Position numbers and translations under genes: made by a program. This document shows positions 21,950 through 29,117 of a stretch of DNA of 64,000 nt, in pieces. How positions within the stretch are numbered: position 1 is the first letter of the stretch; the number at the start of each line of letters is the position of its first letter. The notes beneath the pieces are model-generated. The model saw nothing but the letters and a program-made list of their open reading frames with translations, was not told the DNA's origin and searched no databases. The DNA is from DDH964 sp963806685. Lineage in GTDB: Bacteria > Desulfobacterota > Desulfuromonadia > Desulfuromonadales > DDH964. The stretch spans positions 14,006 through 78,005 of the forward strand of contig CAWDZB010000023.1 of assembly GCA_963806685.1 (NCBI GenBank), given 5' to 3'.

Positions 21950-22657
21950 TCACCCCTTGGTGAAACGTTCGAGAAATGCGCCGAAGATTGCAGCAATCCC
22001 GGCCGGTAAACGACGGAACTCGACTCCGAACCCTTGCGGCAGGCCCAGGTTGGAGCGTGGGAATCCCCGGTTGAGCCAGGCAACCCGTCCGTTCAGTTCG
22101 ATGCGCTCCGCACCCTCTTCCGGGAGGGAGAAAGCGACCTGCACCCTCTCGTTGAGCTGCACCTCCTCCCGGAACCCAATGTACATGCCATGCAGGCTGA
22201 CATCCCGCCCGGTCCCCTGGCAGCAGCGGCCACCGATCCGGAATTCGACAGGAATCTGGCAGGAAACTCGCTTCTCGCGGCGATCGATGTCGAACAGGAA
22301 CCGGCGCCCCAGCTCGAGAAAGGCATTGCGATCTACCGGCTTGCGCAGCACCTCGTCGCAGCCTGCGGCGCGGCAGGCTGCATCGTCGACATCCGCGCTC
22401 GGCGCGAAGACCATCACCACCGGGATGCCGGTGAGCTGCGGATCGGTCTTGATCCTGCGGCAGCAGGTCAGCCCATCCATCACTGGCATGTGCACGTCCA
22501 TGAAAATCAGATTGGGACGGTGCTCCGCGGTCAGCTCCAGTGCGGTCTGGCCGTTGCGGGCAAGAAGAATTTCGGCCGGAGTCTGACGCAGGAAGCCTTT
22601 TTCTATTTCCAGAAAAAAGTCGACATCGTCGACGAGCAGGATCTTCGGAGTGGGCAT
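21950..22657 (-). CDS. Response regulator with C-terminal PilZ domain
   Basis: 235 residues. The REC domain (1-120) has the acidic pocket LLVDDVDF, the phospho-acceptor in LIFMDVHMPVMDG (about Asp 54) and the Lys in LRKPVD. The PilZ domain (about 125-230) opens with RREKRVSCQIPVEFRI, whose arginines fit the c-di-GMP motif RxxxR, and continues with DVSLHGM, fitting (D/N)xSxxG. The protein probably couples a kinase signal to c-di-GMP-dependent control of motility or surface properties. Myxobacteria and Geobacter relatives carry many such proteins. No kinase is adjacent. Confidence 0.9.
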   Translation of the reverse strand: MPTPKILLVDDVDFFLEIEKGFLRQTPAEILLARNGQTALELTAEHRPNLIFMDVHMPVMDGLTCCRRIKTDPQLTGIPVVMVFAPSADVDDAACRAAGCDEVLRKPVDRNAFLELGRRFLFDIDRREKRVSCQIPVEFRIGGRCCQGTGRDVSLHGMYIGFREEVQLNERVQVAFSLPEEGAERIELNGRVAWLNRGFPRSNLGLPQGFGVEFRRLPAGIAAIFGAFLERFTKG

Positions 22658-22702
22658 CGATGCTGTTCCTCCCTCACAGGGGGTCCCCAGGCGGGACCGG
22701 AA

Positions 22703-23536
22703 TTAAAAATCCAATTGAAAACCGACATTGGCAAAGGCCACCCGGCCAGGAAAATGCCGGGCCAGTTCTCCGCCCCGGGCAAGTCCGGTGCAGTGAGAAA
22801 GGCCGAGACGTTCGACGCAGCATTGACGCAAAAAGTCCACGGTGGCGGCAAACTGCTCCTCCCCTGCCGGGGCCAGGTGAGTGCCACCGAGAACGGCAAA
22901 AATCCGTTGGTCGCCGGTGTGGCGCTGGAAGTGGCCAAGGATGTTGACCAGCCCGGCATGGGCACAGCCGACCACCACCAGCAGGCCACGGGGGGTACGG
23001 AGGGCCAGGGAAAGATCGTCGGCAAAGGGATCGGGGGCAAGTTCCCCCTCCCCGCCTTCGATCACCAGGCTCGGGTCCCCGGTTTCGAAGCGGTTGGTGC
23101 GGGGAACCTCCCCGGAGAGCCACAGCCCGGGAACCAGTTCCCTGAACGCGCAAACGGTTATCAGTTCCCCACCGGCTCGTTCCATCTCCTGGTGGCTGAA
23201 GGGACAGCCGTTGGCCCGGCGTTCGTAGCGGCCGGCCCAGCAGCGGGGGATGAATATTCCCGGATGGGCATACACCGGCAACGGTCCGCTGGCGGCGAGG
23301 ACCTGCAGCAGCCCGCCGGTGTGATCGGCATGGCCGTGGCTGAGGATGATGCCGTCCAGGCTGCCCAGGTCCTTGCCGAGCAGGCGGGTATTGTCAAGGA
23401 TGGTCTGCCCCTGACCGGTGTCGAACAGGTACCGTCCGCAGTCGGTTTCCAGCAGGCAGGCAAAGCCGTGCTCGCCGAGCAGACCACCGGGGCGGGTCGC
23501 GGTATTTTCACAAAGAATGGTCAGGGAACCGTGCAT
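22703..23536 (-). CDS. MBL-fold metallo-hydrolase (COG1237-like)
   Basis: 277 residues from the ATG at 23536 (GAGG 5 bases upstream; a TTG five codons earlier is weaker). The metallo-beta-lactamase motif is LSHGHADHTGG (HxHxDH). Other features are an N-terminal TILCEN segment, VVVGCAHAGLVNIL and a terminal GGTHL block, all seen in the family annotated as dihydropteridine / ribofuranosylaminobenzene phosphate synthase-like hydrolases. The physiological substrate is unknown. It is divergent from yhbY and co-directional with the REC-PilZ gene 45 bases downstream. Confidence 0.85.
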   Translation of the reverse strand: MHGSLTILCENTATRPGGLLGEHGFACLLETDCGRYLFDTGQGQTILDNTRLLGKDLGSLDGIILSHGHADHTGGLLQVLAASGPLPVYAHPGIFIPRCWAGRYERRANGCPFSHQEMERAGGELITVCAFRELVPGLWLSGEVPRTNRFETGDPSLVIEGGEGELAPDPFADDLSLALRTPRGLLVVVGCAHAGLVNILGHFQRHTGDQRIFAVLGGTHLAPAGEEQFAATVDFLRQCCVERLGLSHCTGLARGGELARHFPGRVAFANVGFQLDF

Positions 23537-23661
23537 CCAAACCTCGACCAACCGGCCTGGCTGCCGCGTCAGGCCGCTGGCTTTCCGCGGAAGACTCTGC
23601 TAGCATAGGCCGAAAAATCAAAAATTATACTACCTTAACCAATCGGAAGGGATTTGTCCCG

Positions 23662-23955
23662 ATGCAGAAATTAACCGGCAAGCAGGTCCGCTACCTGCGC
23701 GGACTGGGCCACCACCTCCAGCCGGTCGTCATGATCGGCCGCGAAGAACTCAGCGAGGGAGTTCTGGCCTCGACCGGGGTCGCCCTGGAAGACCATGAAC
23801 TGATCAAGGTCAGGCTTCAGGAAGGCTGCCTCACCGACCGCCGTGAGCTCGCCGAGCAGCTGGCGGCAAAGACCGGAGCCCAGGTCGTCCAGGTGCTCGG
23901 TCGCACCATCCTGCTCTACCGGAAAGCTGCCGAGCCGCAGCTCCAGTTCCCCTGA
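23662..23955 (+). CDS. yhbY: YhbY/CRM-domain RNA-binding protein
   Basis: 97 residues, a stand-alone CRM domain. It starts LTGKQVRYLRGLGHHLQPVVMIG, with the GxxG-like loop, and ends VLGRTILLYRK, as in YhbY/YqeI. These proteins bind 23S rRNA in pre-50S particles. A GGAAGGG site precedes the start. It converges with dgt, whose stop lies 4 bases downstream of the yhbY stop. Confidence 0.93.
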   Translation: MQKLTGKQVRYLRGLGHHLQPVVMIGREELSEGVLASTGVALEDHELIKVRLQEGCLTDRRELAEQLAAKTGAQVVQVLGRTILLYRKAAEPQLQFP

Positions 23956-23959
23956 CAGC

Positions 23960-25093
23960 TCAAACCCGCTCGTAGGGTTCGAAGAGCCGCCTGTATTCGT
24001 CCATCGCATAGCGATCAGTCATGCCGGCAAGGTAGTCGCAGATCACCCGTTCCTTCCCATACTGGTCGAGGCGGGCCTGGTAGGCCGTCGGCAGCAGGGT
24101 CGGGTGGGTAGCGTAGCTCTCGAACAGCAGGGTCAGGAAGCGTTCGGCCTTGACCCGCATCCTTTCCACCTTGTAATGGTGATAGAGGCGACGGAAGAGG
24201 AAGGTCTTCAGCTGCTGGTTGCGCTCGCGGGTTGCCGCGCTGAAGCTGACCAAGCGCCCTTCCTGGCGGCGGATGTCTTCCGGGCATTGAACCCCGGCAG
24301 CGGCCAGGCGGGCCGCGGTGGTCATCACCAGGTCGCCGATCAGGCTGCCGATCAGGTGGCTGATGGTCTGGTGAACCTGGCGTTCCGGGTCGAGAAGTGG
24401 GAATTTTTCGGCGACCAGGGCGGCAGTCTCCTGCCAGAGGTCAAGGGCCGCCAGTTCGTCCAGGGTGATGTAACCCGCCTTGAGGCCGTCGTCGATGTCG
24501 TGGTTGTTGTAGGCGATCTCGTCGGCAAGGTCGATGATCTGCGCTTCCAGAGTCGGCGGCGTGGACGGCTCGAATTCGTCGACATCATGCGCCCCGGGCC
24601 GGTCGTACTCCGAGGAATGCTTGATGATCCCCTCCCGGGTCTCCCAGCTCAGGTTGAGGCCGTTGAAACCGGGGTAGCGCTCCTCGAGCAGGTCGACGAT
24701 GCGCAGCGACTGGCGGTTGTGCTCGAAGCCGCCGGCCCCCTGCATCAGCCGGTTGAGGACATGTTCGCCGGTGTGGCCGAAGGGGGTGTGGCCAAGATCG
24801 TGGGCGAGCGCCAGCGCCTCCACCAGGTCCTCGTTGAGGTGCAGGCTGCGGGCGATGCCGCGGGCGATCTGGGCCACTTCCAGGGAATGCGTTAGCCGGG
24901 TGCGATAGTAATCCCCCTCGTGGTTGACGAACACCTGGGTCTTGTACTCGAGGCGCCGAAAGGCCGCACAGTGGATAATCCGGTCGCGGTCGCGCTCGAA
25001 AGCCGGGCGATCATCCTTGCGGGGTTCGGGATGACGACGGCCGCGGCTTTGGGCGCTGCGTGCGGCATAGGGAGCCAGATCGGGGCGTTCCAT
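23960..25093 (-). CDS. dgt: Deoxyguanosinetriphosphate triphosphohydrolase-like protein
   Basis: 377 residues from the ATG at 25093 (AAAGG 8 bases upstream). It hydrolyses dNTPs to nucleoside and tripolyphosphate. HD-domain metal ligands are visible in RTRLTHSLEVAQIAR (His), ALAHDLGHTPFGH (HD) and, later, DLADEIAYNNHDIDDG (Asp). The N-terminus has the characteristic FRRLEYKTQVF. Length and motifs match the dGTPase type-2 subfamily. It diverges from rsmD across about 200 bases. Confidence 0.94.
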   Translation of the reverse strand: MERPDLAPYAARSAQSRGRRHPEPRKDDRPAFERDRDRIIHCAAFRRLEYKTQVFVNHEGDYYRTRLTHSLEVAQIARGIARSLHLNEDLVEALALAHDLGHTPFGHTGEHVLNRLMQGAGGFEHNRQSLRIVDLLEERYPGFNGLNLSWETREGIIKHSSEYDRPGAHDVDEFEPSTPPTLEAQIIDLADEIAYNNHDIDDGLKAGYITLDELAALDLWQETAALVAEKFPLLDPERQVHQTISHLIGSLIGDLVMTTAARLAAAGVQCPEDIRRQEGRLVSFSAATRERNQQLKTFLFRRLYHHYKVERMRVKAERFLTLLFESYATHPTLLPTAYQARLDQYGKERVICDYLAGMTDRYAMDEYRRLFEPYERV

Positions 25094-25299
25094 GGTTGGG
25101 ACCTTTCCTGGGGGACGGCGGACGGGACGGGTCGATTCTAGCGGCATCGGCCGCCGACTGCAACCGCCAAGGGCCCTTTGCCTGGCTTGACGAGCCCGTA
25201 GACGGTATGCTAGTTTTCCGAGGTAGCGAGGCGCGGAAAGGCCTCTGATAATCGGCAGATGGCCCCGTTTGTCGGGCCACGGGCCAAGGGCGGTAGAGC

Positions 25300-25878
25300 G
25301 TGCGAATCATAGCCGGTACAGCCAGGGGAAGACGCCTGGAAAGCTTTACCGGGCGGGACATCCGCCCGACCCCCGACCGGGTGCGCGAGGCCCTGTTCAG
25401 TGCCCTGCTCAGCCGCTTGGGAAGCTTCTCCGGGCGCCGGGTTCTCGACCTCTTCGCCGGCAGTGGCGCCCTCGGCCTCGAGGCGCTGAGCCGCGGCGCC
25501 CGCAGCGCCCTGCTCGTCGATCGCGGTGCCCAGGCGGCCCGCCTGCAGCGCGCCAACCTGCAGTGCTGCGGCTTGGCCGACCGTGCCGAACTGGTTACGG
25601 CAGAGGTGCTCGGCATCCTGCCGCGACTGGCCGGCAAGGGCCCCTTCGATCTGGTCTTTCTCGACCCTCCCTACGGCCTGGACCTGATGCCACGCTGCCT
25701 GGAACTGCTGGCCGCCCCCGGCCTGCTGGCGCCTGGTGCATTGATCTGCGGCGAAACCGCCCGCCGGGACCCGGTGCCCGACGCCGTCGGCCCGATTGCC
25801 CGGGTGGCCAGTCGCAGTTACGGCATCACCGCCATTCATTTCTTTTCCCTTGCCAGCGAAGCGAGCAGCCCGTCATGA
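25300..25878 (+). CDS. rsmD: 16S rRNA (guanine-966-N2)-methyltransferase
   Basis: 192 residues starting at GTG 25300 (MRIIAGTARGRRL is the typical N-terminus). SAM-binding motif DLFAGSGALGLEALSRGA and catalytic DPPY in DLVFLDPPYGL are present. It methylates G966 of 16S rRNA in 30S particles. Its stop overlaps the coaD start (ATGA), the conserved rsmD-coaD pair. Confidence 0.96.
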   Translation: MRIIAGTARGRRLESFTGRDIRPTPDRVREALFSALLSRLGSFSGRRVLDLFAGSGALGLEALSRGARSALLVDRGAQAARLQRANLQCCGLADRAELVTAEVLGILPRLAGKGPFDLVFLDPPYGLDLMPRCLELLAAPGLLAPGALICGETARRDPVPDAVGPIARVASRSYGITAIHFFSLASEASSPS

Positions 25879-26384
25879 AACGACACATCGCCGTCTACCC
25901 CGGGTCTTTCGATCCGATCACTTTCGGGCATCTCGACATCATTCACCGCGGCCTGGAAGTCTTCGACGAGCTGATCATTGCCGTGGCCCGCAATTCGGAG
26001 AAGAAAGCCCTGTTCACCACCGCCGAGCGTCTGGAGATGATCCGTGCCGCGATCGGGGACGATCCGCGGTTGCGCATCGACACCTTCGAGGGGCTGCTGG
26101 TCGATTATGCCGTGCAGCAGCAGGCGCGGGTGATCCTTCGCGGGCTGCGTGCCGTTTCCGACTTCGAATACGAATTCCAGATCGCGCAGATGAATCACAC
26201 CGTCCAGGAGCAGGTGGAAACCCTGTTCATGATGACCTCGGTTCCCTACGGCTATCTCAGTTCCTCCATCGTCAAGGAAGTGGCCTCCCTGCAGGGGCCC
26301 GTCGATACCTTTGTCCCCCCTGCCGTCAAGGCGGCACTGGAAAAGAAGTTCGGTCCGGCCGGCCCGGCGGGGAGCAGGAGGTGA
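25875..26384 (+). CDS. coaD: Phosphopantetheine adenylyltransferase
   Basis: 169 residues. It catalyses the penultimate step of CoA synthesis, joining ATP and 4'-phosphopantetheine. The nucleotidyltransferase motif is YPGSFDPITFGHLDII (T/HxGH), and the C-terminal YGYLSSSIVKEVA corresponds to the ISSTxxRE motif. The ATG overlaps the rsmD stop by 4 bases, so translation is coupled. Unusually for coaD, a DUF1858 gene follows only two bases after the stop. Confidence 0.97.
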   Translation: MKRHIAVYPGSFDPITFGHLDIIHRGLEVFDELIIAVARNSEKKALFTTAERLEMIRAAIGDDPRLRIDTFEGLLVDYAVQQQARVILRGLRAVSDFEYEFQIAQMNHTVQEQVETLFMMTSVPYGYLSSSIVKEVASLQGPVDTFVPPAVKAALEKKFGPAGPAGSRR

Positions 26385-26386
26385 CC

Positions 26387-26581
26387 ATGATCAACCGCGA
26401 GATGACCATTCAGGAAGTGGTGCAGCGCTACCCGGAGACCATCCCGGTCTTCAAACGCTTCGGTCTCGATTGCATGGATTGCCAGATCGCTGCCTTCGAA
26501 GCGGTGGAGCACGGAGCCGGGGTTCACCATGCCGATGTCGACGAACTCCTCGCCCAGCTCAACGCGGCGATCGGCCACTGA
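26387..26581 (+). CDS. DUF1858-domain protein, second copy
   Basis: 64 residues, one DUF1858 domain (MTIQEVVQRYPETIPVFKRFGLDCMDCQIA) with a CMDC pair, followed by a short helical tail. GGAG lies upstream inside the end of coaD. Spacing of two bases from coaD implies one rsmD-coaD-DUF1858 transcript. Function is unknown; compare the member at 7526-7726, with which it shares the fold and CxxC but not close sequence identity. Confidence 0.88.
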   Translation: MINREMTIQEVVQRYPETIPVFKRFGLDCMDCQIAAFEAVEHGAGVHHADVDELLAQLNAAIGH

Positions 26582-26597
26582 CCCCGCCCTACCCGCT

Positions 26598-27320
26598 TCA
26601 GGGTTCCACGCCCCGCTCCATGACCGCGACCAGCTCCTCGAGGGCGTCGGCCACCGCCGCCTCCAGGCGGGCGCCCTTGTCTGCCGTTGCCTTTCCCGGG
26701 TCACCCCAAACCCCGCTGCGCCAGAAGCGCCGCTTGTCGCGCACCAGAATCCCCCGTGGAAAATCCGGATAATCGGCCTCCGCGCTCCCCCGAACCAGGT
26801 GAGGATGGGAGTGGAGGATGCGGGAAGTCTCGATCTCCCCAGCGTGGGCGTCTCCGGGCGTCTCGATGATGCTGCGCCCAGCCTCCGCCGCCAGCAGGTA
26901 TTCGGTCAGCACGGCCACCCTCACGTCCGAATAGCGGCGCAGCAGTTCCTCGCCGGCGTCGGTCAGGGCCGCGCAATGGGTGCCCCCGGCATGGCCGCTG
27001 AGCAGGATGAGATTGCGCAGCCCCTGGGCGTAAAGTGCCCCGGCGATGTCGAGAACCAGTCTGCGCAGGGTAGCGGTAGTGATGCTCAGGGTTCCCGGAT
27101 GGCAGGATGTGGAGCGGCAGACCCCGTAATGGATCGGCGGGGCGATGAAGATCGGCCGCCGCTCGGCGAGACGCCGGGCGACTTCGCAGGCCTGGAGGGT
27201 GTCGGTGTCGAGGGGCAGGTGGGGGCCGTGTTCCTCAGTGGAACCGAAAGGGATGAGCACCGTGCGGGTCTTCTTCAAACCGGCGGTGAATTCGTCCATG
27301 GTCAGGTCGGTAATCAGCAT
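26598..27320 (-). CDS. Creatininase-family amidohydrolase
   Basis: 240 residues from the ATG at 27320, preceded by GGAGG. The family fold and metal ligands are visible: FGSTEEHGPHLPLDTDT (Glu, His, Asp), LLSGHAGGTH, and DAHAGEIETS (Glu). Members include creatininase, formamide hydrolases of riboflavin/F420 synthesis and the mycofactocin MftE peptidase. None of the partner genes of those pathways is nearby, so the substrate is open. It converges with the rsmD-coaD-DUF1858 transcript, with only 16 bases between. Confidence 0.9.
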   Translation of the reverse strand: MLITDLTMDEFTAGLKKTRTVLIPFGSTEEHGPHLPLDTDTLQACEVARRLAERRPIFIAPPIHYGVCRSTSCHPGTLSITTATLRRLVLDIAGALYAQGLRNLILLSGHAGGTHCAALTDAGEELLRRYSDVRVAVLTEYLLAAEAGRSIIETPGDAHAGEIETSRILHSHPHLVRGSAEADYPDFPRGILVRDKRRFWRSGVWGDPGKATADKGARLEAAVADALEELVAVMERGVEP

Positions 27321-27344
27321 CGAATGCCCTCCGGCCAGGAATAG

Positions 27345-27380
27345 GTTCAAGGTGCAAGGTATCAGGGTCAAGGTTATCAG
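27345..27380. repeat. Degenerate heptamer repeat (about 5 units)
   Basis: Units GTTCAAG, GTGCAAG, GTATCAG, GGTCAAG and GTTATCAG follow upstream of the creatininase-like gene. The first unit is identical to the unit of the 13-copy array at 63862. Confidence 0.6.
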
Positions 27381-27544
27381 CAGCGCCGGAGTTCGCCCCG
27401 CTTCGCAGAATGCCGAAACAACCACTACCCTACGCAGATGGAACGCCGGGAGCCACGCCTCCCCTCACTTGTAACAGCGGGTGGTCGAGAGCTCCTCCGC
27501 TACGCGACCCTCATGCCGGCGGCAGCCCCCGTCATTTCTTTCGG

Positions 27545-27575
27545 TTCCTTTCTTTGGACCCCGCAAAGAAAGGAA
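27545..27575. repeat. Perfect 12-bp inverted repeat
   Basis: TTCCTTTCTTTG (27545-27556) and CAAAGAAAGGAA (27564-27575) around GACCCCG. Stretches of this type (TTTCTTTCGGTTCCTTTCTTTGG) recur as intergenic repeats in many proteobacterial genomes; that link is from memory. Confidence 0.5.
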
Positions 27576-27687
27576 TCCGGCTGCCGGCCGGGACCGGCGA
27601 ATTTCAGGTCTCAGATTCCGGCCTAAAAAACCTAGAAAACGTATGATGGTTTCGCTTTAAGGCTAAGATAAAATGGGGTTTTTAGGC

Positions 27688-28449
27688 CTAAAGAAGGCCG
27701 ATGAATCGATGGGTCTGGGGAATGACCCGTACCTGGGCGTGGTGCCGGGCGGCAGCCCCCTGCAGGTCGAGAAGCTGGCGGGCGGTTAGCCCGACCGTTC
27801 CCCCCCGGGTCACCGGCTGCAGGATCAGCTCGCTCTGCGGGGCACAATGCGCCACCATTTGGGCGGCGGCGGTGACCTCCTCGACGGGGGTCTCTTCGCC
27901 GACCACCGCCTTGACGAAACAGTGGCGGATGGCGGCCAGGCGCAGGAAGGCACGGTGCTCATCCCAGGGTGTCGACACCCCGGTGAGAGAAGCGAGCTTG
28001 ATGTCCATGGCGATCCAGTCGAGATGTGGCAGAAGCGGTTCCAGCGCCTCCGGCAGGGTGCCGTTGGTCTCCAGGTAGGTTGGCAGCAGCTCGCGCAGCG
28101 CCGGCAGCCATTCAGCCAGGACCGCCGCCTGATGCAGCGGCTCGCCCCCGGTCAGACTGAGGGAGTGGTGAACCCCGGGAAGCTGGCGGCACCAGCCGTG
28201 AATCGTTCCGATCAGGGTATCAAGGGCAACCGGGTTGGGGATGCTGATGAAATTGCCGCTTCCCGGACCGTCCTCCACCCGGCAGTTGTCCAGAGCCGCG
28301 AAGGGCGTGTCGCAGTAGTCGCAAGCGAGGTTGCAGCCGGCCAGGCGCAAAAAGACCTGCCGGCAGCCGACCAGCAGCCCCTCCCCCTGGATGGAGCTGA
28401 AGATCTCCAGCAGCTCTCCGTCACTCGGCGCTGTAGCTGGCACAGGCAT
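27688..28449 (-). CDS. queE: 7-carboxy-7-deazaguanine synthase (radical SAM)
   Basis: 253 residues from the ATG at 28449, inside the end of queD (29-base overlap). QueE converts 6-carboxytetrahydropterin to CDG in the queuosine/deazapurine pathway. The 4Fe-4S motif is GCNLACDYCDT (CxxxCxxC), with SIQGEG upstream and LTGGEPL downstream as in the family. Translation is probably coupled to queD. The extra residues between CDT and SLTGGEP fit the insert seen in the larger QueE subgroup. Confidence 0.95.
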   Translation of the reverse strand: MPVPATAPSDGELLEIFSSIQGEGLLVGCRQVFLRLAGCNLACDYCDTPFAALDNCRVEDGPGSGNFISIPNPVALDTLIGTIHGWCRQLPGVHHSLSLTGGEPLHQAAVLAEWLPALRELLPTYLETNGTLPEALEPLLPHLDWIAMDIKLASLTGVSTPWDEHRAFLRLAAIRHCFVKAVVGEETPVEEVTAAAQMVAHCAPQSELILQPVTRGGTVGLTARQLLDLQGAAARHHAQVRVIPQTHRFIGLL

Positions 28450-28792
28450 ACTCTGATTCCCAGACGTTGACCTTCTCGACCTTGACGTTGGCACTGTTCA
28501 AGTTTTTGCCGAGTTCGTTGAACAGGAAGAACGCGATGTTCTCCGACGACGGACTATGCTCCTTAAAGGGCTCCAACTCGTTGAGGTACTTGTGATCGAG
28601 TTGGTCGAGAACCCGGTTGGTCTCGCGCTTGAGGATCTTGAAATCGATGCCGAGGCCGGCCTTGTCGAGTTCCCGGGCGGCGACCGTCACTTCCACCTTC
28701 CAGTTGTGACCGTGGAGGTTTTCACAGTCCCCCTGGTAGTTGATGAGGTTGTGAGCCGCTGCGAAGTGGGTATGGATGGTCAGGCGGTACAT
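28421..28792 (-). CDS. queD: 6-carboxy-5,6,7,8-tetrahydropterin synthase
   Basis: 123 residues. It converts dihydroneopterin triphosphate to 6-carboxytetrahydropterin. Zinc ligands come from HFAAAHNL and HGHNWKVEV; the catalytic Cys is in QGDCENLHGHN, and the PSSENIAFFLF segment is typical. It lies 11 bases after yacG and overlaps queE, so the pathway pair is co-translated. Confidence 0.95.
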   Translation of the reverse strand: MYRLTIHTHFAAAHNLINYQGDCENLHGHNWKVEVTVAARELDKAGLGIDFKILKRETNRVLDQLDHKYLNELEPFKEHSPSSENIAFFLFNELGKNLNSANVKVEKVNVWESEYACASYSAE

Positions 28793-28803
28793 GGATTCTC
28801 CGG

Positions 28804-29007
28804 TCAGTTGTTTTTCGGAAAGGCGACGATATTTTCAAGCATCTCCGGGTCGACCTGACTCCCGGCGACGCGATAGTCCTCATCGGCCCAGGCGCCGAGG
28901 TCGAGAAGCTTGCAACGTTCGCTGCAGAAGGGTCGGTGGGGATTGTCGCTCCACAGGGCCGGTTTGCGGCACTGGGGGCAGCGGACGGTTCGTTTCTGAC
29001 TGGGCAT
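28804..29007 (-). CDS. yacG: DNA gyrase inhibitor YacG-like zinc protein
   Basis: 67 residues from ATG 29005-29007. The treble-clef zinc site has two Cys pairs: CPQCRKP and CSERCKLLDLGAWADEDYRVAG, a clear YacG signature. In E. coli YacG binds GyrB and blocks DNA binding. It lies directly upstream of queD on the same strand. Confidence 0.92.
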   Translation of the reverse strand: MPSQKRTVRCPQCRKPALWSDNPHRPFCSERCKLLDLGAWADEDYRVAGSQVDPEMLENIVAFPKNN

Positions 29008-29117
29008 GCCGACTCCTTTGTTCAGGTCATTCAACAGGCATCGTAGCACAGCCTCGGGAGGGTCACAACCGGCCAACCCCTGCCGCGCTCCCCCCTGGCC
29101 ACCCACCGCTGGACGGC

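Larger units (their letters stand above)
27321..27687. other. Non-coding spacer with repeats
   Basis: Contains the heptamer repeat at 27345-27380, a 12-bp hairpin at 27545-27575, and a long-range inverted repeat (GGCCTAAAAAACC at about 27621 versus GGTTTTTAGGCC at about 27677) just downstream of queE that could serve as its terminator. No gene is supported. Confidence 0.5.
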
